43,506 nucleotides of DNA, from the NCBI GenBank assembly GCA_011958945.1, contig BLLT01000007.1, positions 1 to 43,506 on the forward strand, given 5' to 3'. Shown here piece after piece: positions 16,565-24,943 of the stretch. The position numbers and the translations under genes were made by a program. Within the stretch, counting starts at the first letter, position 1. Every line of letters begins with the position of its first letter. Under the pieces are notes generated by a model. It searched no databases, was not told the DNA's origin, and was given only the letters and a program-made list of their open reading frames with translations. The DNA is from Lachnospiraceae bacterium. Lineage in GTDB: Bacteria; Bacillota; Clostridia; Lachnospirales; Lachnospiraceae.

Positions 16565-17093
16565 TTCCTTTCATCTGTATGATAAACAGAATATATGCTT
16601 TATAGCCTTCTCCCGCTGCTTCTATCAATTCCTCTACGTGCTTCACCGCCCGTTCGGATGGGGCATCCGGGAAATATGCTCCATTCTCCCGCTCCAGCGT
16701 CACCCCTTTCACCTCCAGAAACACTTTATCCTCTTGTGTCTCCACATAAAAATCGAACCGTGAATTCTTATAAGTTTTCTCTGCCCGCACACTTTTCAGC
16801 GAAGGGAACAGTTCTTTCTTCCACAGCCATTCCCCCACCGCCTTATTGGGGGCATTGGAATCCATATTTATCAGCCGTTCCCCCTTGCGCACGGCAATCA
16901 AATCATAATTCGTTGTACGCCCCGGCTTTTCACTTTTTTCCAGATATACCGTTCCTTCTTCCACCAGTAGTTCCTTGCATCTCCCGGTATTTTTTACATG
17001 TACTTTTTCAGTCCTGCCGCCTATATTGACATAAGCGATGAAACGGTTAGGCCTGCTCAAAAACCTTCCTTCTATAATTTTGCCGTATTTCAT
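16545..17093 (-). CDS. sfsA: SfsA nuclease-type protein, frame broken near C-terminus
   Basis: The 182 residues match SfsA, a DNA-binding and proposed DNA/RNA nuclease protein: RFLSRPNRFIAYV, HVKNTGRCKELL, RFDFYVE, EVKGVTLE and the FPDAPSERAVKHVEEL block are typical. The reading frame shifts at a T7 run and stops after IDFFCT. The adjacent frame continues with the expected FAPNIETHPEF and YDCRVTQDSM, and then runs into MutY. Removing one T would give a single protein of about 612 residues. The cause could be a mutation, a sequencing error in the homopolymer, or transcriptional slippage. AAGGA upstream of the ATG at 17093 is about 13 bases away. Confidence 0.88.
   Translation of the reverse strand: MKYGKIIEGRFLSRPNRFIAYVNIGGRTEKVHVKNTGRCKELLVEEGTVYLEKSEKPGRTTNYDLIAVRKGERLINMDSNAPNKAVGEWLWKKELFPSLKSVRAEKTYKNSRFDFYVETQEDKVFLEVKGVTLERENGAYFPDAPSERAVKHVEELIEAAGEGYKAYILFIIQMKGIDFFCT
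16553..16559 (-). other. T7 slippery run at the sfsA/mutY frame junction
   Basis: Seven consecutive T on the minus strand lie exactly where SfsA homology changes frame. With six T the coding sequence would read MKGIDFFAPNIETHPEF without interruption. Confidence 0.85.
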
Positions 17094-17251
17094 GAGTCTA
17101 TACTTTCCTTTGCTGCCATTTGAGTTTGGATGCCATCATAAGCTTCGGGCGCCAAAGGCCCCGGCTGCGGAGTGCGCTTAGCATTTTACACAAGAAAGTT
17201 GTGTGCCTTTCATTGTGCAAAACATTCCTCTGAGCCATACTGTTATCTGAT

Positions 17252-17800
17252 TCAGCGCAGCCTGTTGCATTCATATTTTTCCATCAAAGCCAGACAGCCC
17301 CTGAATTCCGCATACCGTTCTTCCACGTCTCCCGGTTTTACCTCTATATCCAGCGCTATGGACATAATATTTATCATATCATCGGTAATTTTATGATGAA
17401 GGGCCGACAGGATATTCAGCCGCTGTTCGTAACTGGAAGCATCCAAAAATTCTATCACCAGCGGATCCAGAGTTACCTCCCCGCCGTCCGCAGCTTCGTC
17501 CATAGCTTCCTCCACTGTCTCCTTTTCATTTCCCCTTTCGCCAATATGTTCCTCTTTGGGCGCATCCTTTCCTGTCATAAGTTCAAACCGATATTCCTGG
17601 CCGGCGTTTGGGTATTTTTCCTTGTCTGTCTTTTCCATAAATGAAACCAACGGGCGGGCGTAGATTTTGAAACTGCCGTAAAGCGCCTGATAAATCACCA
17701 GTTCTTCCCCCGTTTCCGAATGCTCCGCCACCGTTACTATCTGATATAAATTCCCTTTAAAATGTCTGTATATTTCCTGTGGAGCAGGTATCTGCCGCAT
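17252..17800 (-). CDS. DUF1653 domain protein
   Basis: The N-terminal 70 residues (IYRHFKGNLYQIVTVAEHSETGEELVIYQALYG, then a PLVSFMEK segment) match the short DUF1653 domain, whose function is not established. The C-terminal 90 residues are acidic and helical, with no clear family. The ATG at 17800 is chosen since CAGGAGG ends 6 bases before it; an upstream TTG at 17806 lies too close to the site. Its own promoter lies 67 bases upstream. It precedes sfsA-mutY by 158 bp of hairpin-containing DNA. Confidence 0.85.
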   Translation of the reverse strand: MRQIPAPQEIYRHFKGNLYQIVTVAEHSETGEELVIYQALYGSFKIYARPLVSFMEKTDKEKYPNAGQEYRFELMTGKDAPKEEHIGERGNEKETVEEAMDEAADGGEVTLDPLVIEFLDASSYEQRLNILSALHHKITDDMINIMSIALDIEVKPGDVEERYAEFRGCLALMEKYECNRLR

Positions 17801-17866
17801 AATCAACCTCCTGTCTCATTTCATATCCCTTTGAATCAAATGCAGTTTCATGAAACCAATACATTT

Positions 17867-17895
17867 ATTATAGTACCCTGATATTTCCTTGTCAT
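17867..17895 (-). promoter_or_regulatory. Sigma-A type promoter for DUF1653 gene
   Basis: The -35 ATGACA (17890-17895) and -10 TATAAT (17867-17872) are separated by 17 bases on the minus strand. Confidence 0.7.
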
Positions 17896-17921
17896 TCTTT
17901 TCTTTCTTAAGCATTTCTAAA

Positions 17922-18184
17922 TCAATTTAAACCGCTCTGACGGAATACCTCCGGCCTGCCGCATGTAGAGCCCACTCTTTCAAAAGCCCCTGTTTCGCTG
18001 CTTTTCATCATCTGACAGATAATATCCAACACATGATATGCCATTTCCTTGCCGGCCCTGTTTTTCTTTCCTCCCCGTCTGCAGCGCAGGCGTTAAAATC
18101 ACCAGCATCTCCACCGAAGAATCCTCTAGGATTTCCTCAAAAGTGCATGCCCTCTCCGTTTTCCCTGTCTTTACGTGCTCTCAA
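17922..18184 (-). pseudogene. Remnant of a Gfo/Idh/MocA oxidoreductase
   Basis: Two pieces of one family are read in different frames. The first is FEEILEDSSVEMLVILTPA, the end of the N-terminal NAD-binding region. The second is GKEMAYHVLDIICQMMKSSE followed by TGAFERVGSTCGRPEVF and a TGA at 17922, a C-terminus common in Lachnospiraceae Gfo/Idh enzymes. About 200 residues between them are missing, and a frameshift joins the parts. No start codon or ribosome site remains. The segment fills most of the 386-bp gap between the DUF1653 gene and holA. Confidence 0.7.
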
Positions 18185-18187
18185 TGC

Positions 18188-19165
18188 TCATGCGCTGTAT
18201 CGTACAATTAAAAGTTCCACGCTCATAATATCCTTTATCTTCCCGGTTTTTACCGCTTCCTCCATTTCCACACATGCTTCCAGGGCCTGACGCAAATCGG
18301 AAGTCTTGAACTTGGAAGCCTGAGCCACATATTTTCCGGCAATAAAAGGCGGCAGGCTCACCTTCTGGCCAATTATTTTATTATCATATCCTTTGGCCTT
18401 TAATTCCTTGACCTGGAACAGTGTATTGAACTGTCTTGTAATAAGCACCAGGATACGCATGGCCGGCTCTTTCAAAGCCAACAGGTCATAATACAAATCC
18501 AACGCTTTTTTCTGCTGCTTATCGGCCACAGCATTTATCATATCGAAAATATGGCTGCTCACCCGTTTCGTGCAGATATCTTCAATATCCTGTTCCCGAA
18601 TGGCATCCTTTTCCATGCAATAACATATTAATTTTTCCAGTTCCTTGCGGATATTCTCCATATCCGTACCGGTTTTTTCCAAGAAATAATGGAGGGCTGG
18701 CTCAGTGATCTGTTTTCCTTCCTTTTTTATCATACCAAGAATCCACTTTTTTAAAGTTGCCTCGCTCTGCACCGGAAATTCTACCGCCATCCCTTTGGAA
18801 GAAACGGTTTTAAAAAGCTTGCTGCGTTTATCCGCTTCCGTTTCCACCAAAATAAAATATGCGCTCTGTGCCGGTTCCTGTAAATATTCCGCCAACTGTT
18901 CCCCGCCATGTTTAAACAGGCCGCTGTTTTCCATTACGATTACCCTTCTGTCCGCAAAGAAAGGCAGCGTCTCCGCCAAATCTATTACAGCCGGAACGGA
19001 AATATCTTTCCCTTCAAAATAACTGTAATTCATCGTATCCCCTTCCGCTGTCATGGCTTGCTTTAACCTGTCCCTGTACTGTTTGCGCAAATAGGCCTCC
19101 TCTCCATAAAGGAGATAACACTGTTTAAATTTACCGTTTTTTATATCCTCATTGATTCTCTGCAT
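18188..19165 (-). CDS. holA: DNA polymerase III subunit delta
   Basis: This 325-residue clamp-loader subunit opens the beta sliding clamp. CYLLYGEEAYLRKQYRDRL near residue 16, LPFFADRRVIVMENS near 67, and the central RKELEKLICY and C-terminal RQFNTLFQVKELKAKGYDNK segments match the HolA family at its usual length. GGAAGG precedes the ATG. It is separated from the upstream genes by an intrinsic terminator and from downstream genes by the oxidoreductase remnant, so it is probably monocistronic. Confidence 0.95.
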   Translation of the reverse strand: MQRINEDIKNGKFKQCYLLYGEEAYLRKQYRDRLKQAMTAEGDTMNYSYFEGKDISVPAVIDLAETLPFFADRRVIVMENSGLFKHGGEQLAEYLQEPAQSAYFILVETEADKRSKLFKTVSSKGMAVEFPVQSEATLKKWILGMIKKEGKQITEPALHYFLEKTGTDMENIRKELEKLICYCMEKDAIREQDIEDICTKRVSSHIFDMINAVADKQQKKALDLYYDLLALKEPAMRILVLITRQFNTLFQVKELKAKGYDNKIIGQKVSLPPFIAGKYVAQASKFKTSDLRQALEACVEMEEAVKTGKIKDIMSVELLIVRYSA

Positions 19166-19303
19166 TTAGCCTTCCTTTTTGTCTGCTCCTGAGTTTTCGG
19201 CATCGCACTCCATATATAATGCATGCCCTGCCCGATTTTTTGCATACCGCTCTGTATCATATTTTACCAGACTCTGTCTGTTATTTCCATATAGATTTTT
19301 GGG

Positions 19304-19335
19304 CAAAAAAAGTTGGCCCGGCGGCCAACTCCTTT
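19304..19335 (-). terminator. Intrinsic terminator after the 286-residue protein gene
   Basis: AGTTGGCC (19311-19318) pairs perfectly with GGCCAACT (19323-19330) over a 4-base loop. A run of seven T follows on the minus strand. Confidence 0.9.
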
Positions 19336-19362
19336 TCCTTTTAAATTACATTCCTATGATAC

Positions 19363-20223
19363 TTACACATCTTCCCCAAACAGCTGCTCCTCCACCTGGC
19401 TGATATCGGGCACTGTCCAGCCTTTCTTTTCCATTCCTTCTGTTATTTCCTCCAGCCCCTCTTTTCCCGCAGCATCATTAGGCATGGAAGTGGGTTTGGA
19501 AAGTTCTATACTCATGGAAGTGGCCATCCCGCCCAATGTCCGGGTCATTACGAGAACTCTGGAGCCATCCGGCTTTACTTCCACGTTGGTTTCCACCCTG
19601 GATTCTTCTTTCTCGGATTTGATTTTTTTCTCCTTTTCCTCTTTCTCCTGTTCCAATGTCTGAAGGAATTTCTTGTATTCCATATATCCCTTCAAATTCC
19701 CTGCTCTATACTGCATCTCCATTACATCTTTTATGATTTCCAGCCAGTTTTCTTTGTCAAACAGGCTGTCTGTTCCGTGCTTCCCGCTCATATCCTTATG
19801 ATGGGCATGAGCCATCATAAATCTTTCAAGCGCATCGGGGCATTTCCCGCTCTTGCTTAAATATGCGGAATACGCATACATATCAATAGTGTCGCAATTG
19901 CTGGGGTCCACCTTGGAAATATCCACCATCCGTTCCGTCACATTGCCATTGGCATCCCACACCTTCACCTTATAGATCGGATGGGCAGGGTCAAAATCTG
20001 CAGGCTGATAGACCGTCATAGACGTATTCTCTGTGACACACGCCCATGCTGTTACCACCTTTCCGTCCTCCGCAGATTCCGACCCATGCAAAACCACATC
20101 ATGGCTGTCCGATTTCACCGTCCATGACTGGTTTGACATTTCCTCTTCCGGCTTATTTTTTTCCGTTCTGGACGCCATATAGCTCATAGGATAGCCATTC
20201 GCGCCGATTCCCTGAATTCCCAT
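19363..20223 (-). CDS. Uncharacterised protein with acidic coiled-coil segment
   Basis: I do not recognise this 286-residue protein. There is no signal peptide or membrane segment. Residues of about 40-160 look globular and include WACVTENTSMTVYQP and YKVKVWDANGNVTERMVDI. Residues of about 165-215 form a charged coiled coil (YMEYKKFLQTLEQEKEEKEK, then further Lys/Glu). The C-terminus ends in an acidic SQVEEQLFGED stretch. The N-terminal GIQGIGANGYPMSYMA resembles the starts of other small Lachnospiraceae proteins of unknown role. It lies 39 bp downstream of another unknown gene, transcribed the same way, and is followed by a strong terminator, so the two form a two-gene unit. Confidence 0.75.
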   Translation of the reverse strand: MGIQGIGANGYPMSYMASRTEKNKPEEEMSNQSWTVKSDSHDVVLHGSESAEDGKVVTAWACVTENTSMTVYQPADFDPAHPIYKVKVWDANGNVTERMVDISKVDPSNCDTIDMYAYSAYLSKSGKCPDALERFMMAHAHHKDMSGKHGTDSLFDKENWLEIIKDVMEMQYRAGNLKGYMEYKKFLQTLEQEKEEKEKKIKSEKEESRVETNVEVKPDGSRVLVMTRTLGGMATSMSIELSKPTSMPNDAAGKEGLEEITEGMEKKGWTVPDISQVEEQLFGEDV

Positions 20224-20262
20224 ATTAACAACCTTTCCTTTCCCTATTTCTGATCATCCTGT

Positions 20263-21192
20263 CTATACCCAACGTGTTTCCAATGTTTTACCGTTTAAAT
20301 AGCTGTCCCGGTTTCTCGCCGTATTTTTGTAAGCATTTACCATGTTCGCCCTATTGGCGGTGCCGGTCCTGATTCCCCCTGTGCTCCCCGTCCGGCCTCC
20401 CGTACTTCCTGTCTGTTCCCCCAGTGCCAACAAGCCTGCCCCCAGATAACCAGAGGGTAAAAGCCCCGATGTCAACAGACCGGAGGAGGACAATCCCAGC
20501 CCAGAAATACCATAGGGCCAAATCCCGGTTGACAAGCCTGATAACGACAGGCCGTTTTGCAGCCCCGCCATCCATCCATAATTTTTCACCGGAATGCCTG
20601 CCCCATAGCATTCCCCTCTGGATTTACCAATGACCTGATAACCCACATTGGCAGCATAGCCAGGAATTTCGGCAGAAAAACCTTCCCGCAGCATTTGGAT
20701 CACTTCATTCTCATAGGAAGGGTCATTTTTCATACTTTCGAATGCCTCTTCCTTAAAAATCAGCACACCGGAACTGCAAGTCCGCATACTGTCACTCACC
20801 GGCAGGCCGGAAACCTTATTGCATATATATTGTTTATACTCATCCAAAGTCATCTCATCTTTGGATTTGTTCATATCCACACCATAATTCGTCCGGCAGG
20901 TTGGCGGATGTGCCATGATCACATCCTTTCCTTCCGGAAATACCGTTATTTCCTTTTTACTAATTTCTTTTGTTCCGGTTTCTTTTGCCATTGTTTCTTT
21001 TACCGCTGTCTCATTTCCTTCCGTCTGCCTTACCGCCGCATTTTTCATGCATTCTTGAAAGGATAAAGCATCTTCCCCCGCAGCCTTTACCGTATTGCCT
21101 ATCTTCTCCCAGCCGGATTTTCTTTCCGCCGCTTTACTGTTATATTCCGCTATCTGGCTGCGATAAATCTCCGCTACCGATTCCACTCCCAT
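20263..21192 (-). CDS. Uncharacterised protein (DUF6033-like?) with Gly/Leu/Ser-rich tail
   Basis: This 309-residue protein has no signal peptide. Residues of about 105-200 (EMTLDEYKQYICNKVSGLP, then FKEEAFESMKNDPSYENEV) recall a family of unknown function seen in Lachnospiraceae, which I tentatively recall as DUF6033. From about 215 the sequence becomes Gly/Leu/Ser-rich with loose repeats (SLSGLSTGIWPYGISGLGL, then SSGLLTSGLLPSGYLGAG), then SerThrGlyGly repeats. The role is unknown. A purine-rich GAAGGGGGG lies directly before the ATG. It is first gene of a two-gene unit with the 286-residue protein. Confidence 0.75.
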   Translation of the reverse strand: MGVESVAEIYRSQIAEYNSKAAERKSGWEKIGNTVKAAGEDALSFQECMKNAAVRQTEGNETAVKETMAKETGTKEISKKEITVFPEGKDVIMAHPPTCRTNYGVDMNKSKDEMTLDEYKQYICNKVSGLPVSDSMRTCSSGVLIFKEEAFESMKNDPSYENEVIQMLREGFSAEIPGYAANVGYQVIGKSRGECYGAGIPVKNYGWMAGLQNGLSLSGLSTGIWPYGISGLGLSSSGLLTSGLLPSGYLGAGLLALGEQTGSTGGRTGSTGGIRTGTANRANMVNAYKNTARNRDSYLNGKTLETRWV

Positions 21193-21472
21193 GCCCCCCT
21201 TCTTAATTTATTACCTTTCAGATCCATAGCCTTTTAAAACTTTCCCTGCATAGGTTTTCCCATGCCTTTTTCAAAAGCCTTATAATAAATATACGATTAG
21301 ATCCAGGAAAAAGTTTCATCCTATTGCATTTATTTTCATTTCTGCCGTCCATAAAGTTTGCCCTCATCAGTGAAGTCCAGAGTCTTTTACGCGATCCCGA
21401 AAATCCGGAGCTGCTTAAAGAGGGAATTTCAAACCGGTGGCTGATGCCTTTCCCTTCTTCATTAACAGACAG
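21193..21472. other. 280-bp gap, nothing recognised
   Basis: This lies between comEC and the two-gene unit. I see no convincing terminator, promoter pair, RNA gene or conserved ORF. A plus-strand frame from 21324 overlaps the comEC end antisense and shows no family resemblance. Confidence 0.5.
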
Positions 21473-23842
21473 TTATTTTCCCTCTACCCGGAAAGTTTCT
21501 ATCCGCATTTTTGTCCCTATTTTTGTCCGTATTTTTTGCCATATTTTTGGCTCTTTCTTCTCCACTGTCACCGCCCCATATCCGGGTGTATCATAAATCC
21601 TGCTTCCTGCCCTTTCTAACCGCTCCAGCAGTTCTTCATGGGGATGCCCGTACCGGTTATCCTTCCCACAGGAAATCAAGGCAATGCGCGGCCGCAGCCG
21701 ATTCAGCATTTCCTCCCCGGTGGAATAGTTGGAACCGTGGTGAGCCACTTTCAGCAAGGTCACATTACAATCATCCACCCCCGATTCCCCCGCATATTTC
21801 TGCATGTATTCCTGCATATATCCCCACATCGACTCTTCTCCGGCACCCTCCACATCCCCGGTAAACAACCCTGTAAAACCCTGGTAAGCCACCAGCAGCA
21901 CCAATGAATATTCGTTTGCTTCCTTCGTTTCATATCCGGAATCAGGGTGCATGCAGACTATTTCCATTTCACCGTCCGCTATCCTCTGGCCCTGGTGCAT
22001 ATACAATACTTCAATTTCCTGCTGCCTTGCCAGTTCTTCTATCTCCCTATATTTTTCGTCCACACTTTCCCTTCCGATATGAGGCAGGATGATCCGTTCC
22101 ACTTTTAGCCCTGCATCCGCGTATCCCTCCAGCAAATCCAAAATCCCGCTGCAGTGATCGCCGTCCGAATGAGTTACAAAAACTGCCTCCAGACAGTTTA
22201 TGCCCTTATACTTTAAATAAGGCAGTATCTGGTATTCCATCACCTCCTTTTTCGTAGAACTGCCGCCATCAATAAGATAATTTTTTCCTTCCCCGCTTCT
22301 GATGTGGATACAGTCGCCCTGCCCTACATCCAGCATCGTCACTTGAAACCCGTTTTCCGCCTTAAGAAAAAGTATACATAGTGCCGCCAATATCCATTGA
22401 TATTTCCAGAAGGCCGAAAGCCTCTTTTTCGCCCGATGCCCATATGCTGCCAGCATGGCCATCAGCAGCAGGTAAACAAGAATCTGCCAGTTTTCCGGCC
22501 TCCCGCTTACCAGCACCCCGCCCGGAATTTTTCCGTTAAGCAGACAGCACCATTCATAAAACCAGAGAATCCCCCTGTCAATCGCCCCTATTCCCCGGGC
22601 CACCCCGGGAAATACCGTTCCTGTCAGCATGCAAAGCAGCCCGGCCCCCATCACCACCGTCATCAGCGGAATCACAGCCAGATTCAACAATATGGAATAT
22701 AGAGGGAACTGATAATAGGTCATCAGATGTACGGGCAAAGTGCCCAAATTAACCGCTATCCCGGCCTTCAGAGCCTGCCTGGCTTTCCTTATGAGCGTTT
22801 CTCTTACGGCCAGCCTTTTCCTTCCGCTGCCCCGTTCCATATCCCCCTGCAAAACCGGCAGCAGCACCCCTATAGACGCCACCGCCCCGAAAGAGAATAA
22901 AAATCCGCTGTGCTCCGCATATGCGGGCTGCTGTGCCAGCAGCAAAACCGCTGCCAAAGACAATGCCGTTATCATATCATAAGCCCGCCCCATCATATCG
23001 GCAAAAAGATGCAGCCCAAACATAACAATCGCCCTCACTGCCGACATGCTCATCCCCGTCATCAGGCCGTAACAGCAAATCACAAAGACAGAAATCACTG
23101 CCCCCGGGCCGATGCCCAGCCCTGCCTTCCTCAGCAAATGGTATAAACCCATACCTATCATGGAAATATGCAGTCCTGAAATGGCCAAAATGTGAATAAT
23201 AGAATTTTGCTGATATAGTTTTTTCGTATCTTCATCTATCCCGTCCTTTTCCCCCAAAAGCATAGCTTTCATTATAGAGGCTTCCTTGGCCGGGAAAACA
23301 TCCTCCAGCACTTTCGCCCAATGTTCCTTCAGTTCGAACAGGCCTTCCCGGAAATGCCATGCTTTTGTACCGGCTGCCGTAATGCGGGCATTGTCCAGCC
23401 GGAAAGAGAGTTTCATCATGCGGTAATATTTGCCCATGTCAAATTCCCCCGGGTTCCCTGCGTCTGCAAAAATACGCACTTTCCCTTCCAACCGCACAAC
23501 ATTGCCCAGCTTAGGTTCCAATATGTTCTCTTCATCCAAATAACATATGATATTTTCAATTTCATCAATGGGATTATTTTCTGATAGATTCCCGATAGAA
23601 TATTGGGAATCCCTGGATTCTTCTTCGAACCCACTTAAGATTTGCAGCGGCTTTACGTAAATCGCCAAAGTTTTTCCCGAGTTTGCCCGCCCTTTATATT
23701 CCTTCCGGTATACCTGCCCCTCCAATATAAGCTGCCGCCCGTCCAGATTTTCGTAATCCGGCACAGGCGCTGGCAGCACCTTCATGCAAAAAACAAATAG
23801 AGCCGAAAGGAGCAGGCAAAAAAGACATAATGGTCTTTTCAT
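21473..23842 (-). CDS. comEC: ComEC/Rec2 DNA uptake channel with metallo-hydrolase domain
   Basis: This protein of about 789 residues has three parts. The N-terminal segment has a membrane helix and a DUF4131-type OB region (DGRQLILEGQVYRKEY). The competence domain has many helices, including IHILAISGLHISMIGMGLY. The C-terminal metallo-beta-lactamase-like domain has TMLDVGQGDCIHI, THSDGDHCSG, LFTGDVEG and LKVAHHGSNYS. It would carry single-stranded DNA across the membrane. The start is set at the ATG at 23842 after AGAGAGG; a TTG at 23908 and ATG at 23878 are possible upstream alternatives. It is last in a run that begins with comEA. Confidence 0.95.
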   Translation of the reverse strand: MKRPLCLFCLLLSALFVFCMKVLPAPVPDYENLDGRQLILEGQVYRKEYKGRANSGKTLAIYVKPLQILSGFEEESRDSQYSIGNLSENNPIDEIENIICYLDEENILEPKLGNVVRLEGKVRIFADAGNPGEFDMGKYYRMMKLSFRLDNARITAAGTKAWHFREGLFELKEHWAKVLEDVFPAKEASIMKAMLLGEKDGIDEDTKKLYQQNSIIHILAISGLHISMIGMGLYHLLRKAGLGIGPGAVISVFVICCYGLMTGMSMSAVRAIVMFGLHLFADMMGRAYDMITALSLAAVLLLAQQPAYAEHSGFLFSFGAVASIGVLLPVLQGDMERGSGRKRLAVRETLIRKARQALKAGIAVNLGTLPVHLMTYYQFPLYSILLNLAVIPLMTVVMGAGLLCMLTGTVFPGVARGIGAIDRGILWFYEWCCLLNGKIPGGVLVSGRPENWQILVYLLLMAMLAAYGHRAKKRLSAFWKYQWILAALCILFLKAENGFQVTMLDVGQGDCIHIRSGEGKNYLIDGGSSTKKEVMEYQILPYLKYKGINCLEAVFVTHSDGDHCSGILDLLEGYADAGLKVERIILPHIGRESVDEKYREIEELARQQEIEVLYMHQGQRIADGEMEIVCMHPDSGYETKEANEYSLVLLVAYQGFTGLFTGDVEGAGEESMWGYMQEYMQKYAGESGVDDCNVTLLKVAHHGSNYSTGEEMLNRLRPRIALISCGKDNRYGHPHEELLERLERAGSRIYDTPGYGAVTVEKKEPKIWQKIRTKIGTKMRIETFRVEGK

Positions 23843-23915
23843 TTGTCCTCTCTTTCCGGAACATGTTTGAATATCCATTCCTCCAAACCCGAGGAAGGCA
23901 AATTTCAAACATGCC

Positions 23916-24869
23916 CTAATCCACCGTAGTCACTATATTCAAATTTCTCTCATAGGTTACGGATAAGCTGGTATTTTCCCTGAACATCACATTGGAATCG
24001 CCGTTGACCGCTATCTGCACCCGGTTCACGTTGGGCAGTTCCACCAGGGAGTTCACCAGGGAATAAATAGCCACATCGGAAGTGACATTGTAAATCTGGG
24101 CCAAAAAATTATCATTCAGATTCACATAACAGGTTCCGTCCTTTACCGTAACACCTACTATTTTCGTATCCGGGTTCAGCGTAGGGAATACCTTGCCCTT
24201 AACCTGCTCGCTGGGTCCGCTGATTACCTGCTCTACAACCAGCCTTTCCATAGAAATGTTTGTGCTGAAGCTGCTATACTCCAATGTCCGGTTGGTCTCA
24301 ACCAGCCCGTCACCCGCCTCATTGGCGAAATACAGGCGGATTGTAACCCTCTCCATAGAATCCATTTCGCTTTCCGTACTATCGATAAACATATCCGCAG
24401 ACATACTGCCAATCACATTGCCGGCATTATCCAACAGCGGATTGGAACGTATCTGAAATGAAACGTAGTCCACCCCTTTTACCTGGGTCATCGTACGCAC
24501 TGCGGCAGCACGGGCCAGAACCTCCGTGGTGGACGGCTGCGCCCGATACTGCTCGTCAAAATTCAGTACGAGCTGTCCTCCGTCCAAAGAATAGCCCAGC
24601 AGTTCGAAATTGCCTGCAAACGGAGCCTTATATTCCATTTTTTCGGGTGTTGTCATCAGTTGGCCGAGCAGTTCTTCTATAATTTCCTCCTGGCTGCTGC
24701 CGTTCACCGTATATTCCACAGGCAAAATCTTCGTCTCATCTTTATTGATTACATATATGTTATAAACCCTGCTTTTATCTTCCTGTTCCTCGCTTCCGCA
24801 GGAAACAGCAGCAAACAGGCACAACAGCGAGAGTAAAAACCATATTCTTTTCCCCATATGATTAACCAT
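23916..24869 (-). CDS. GerM-domain lipoprotein
   Basis: This 317-residue lipoprotein has a signal ending in AVSC (Cys24) and two GerM domains. The first includes QLVLNFDEQYRAQPSTTEVL and the second YVNLNDNFLAQIYNVTSDVAIYSLV, each with the typical VNLN-like strand and a following helix. GerM proteins are linked to sporulation and spore germination. AGGAG lies 6 bases before the ATG at 24869. It sits just downstream of the histidine kinase gene, an arrangement like lipoproteins that accompany WalRK-type systems, so it might modulate the kinase. Confidence 0.9.
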   Translation of the reverse strand: MVNHMGKRIWFLLSLLCLFAAVSCGSEEQEDKSRVYNIYVINKDETKILPVEYTVNGSSQEEIIEELLGQLMTTPEKMEYKAPFAGNFELLGYSLDGGQLVLNFDEQYRAQPSTTEVLARAAAVRTMTQVKGVDYVSFQIRSNPLLDNAGNVIGSMSADMFIDSTESEMDSMERVTIRLYFANEAGDGLVETNRTLEYSSFSTNISMERLVVEQVISGPSEQVKGKVFPTLNPDTKIVGVTVKDGTCYVNLNDNFLAQIYNVTSDVAIYSLVNSLVELPNVNRVQIAVNGDSNVMFRENTSLSVTYERNLNIVTTVD

Positions 24870-24943
24870 GCCCTTCTCCTGGCCTGCAGCCTTAATCCGC
24901 AGGCATACATTTGCGGTTGAAATCAGTTTCTTCCGTCATAATA

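Noticed and set aside
21324-21596. Plus-strand 90-codon frame at the end of comEC
   Set aside because: Half of it is antisense to comEC, it lacks a good ribosome site, and no domain is visible.
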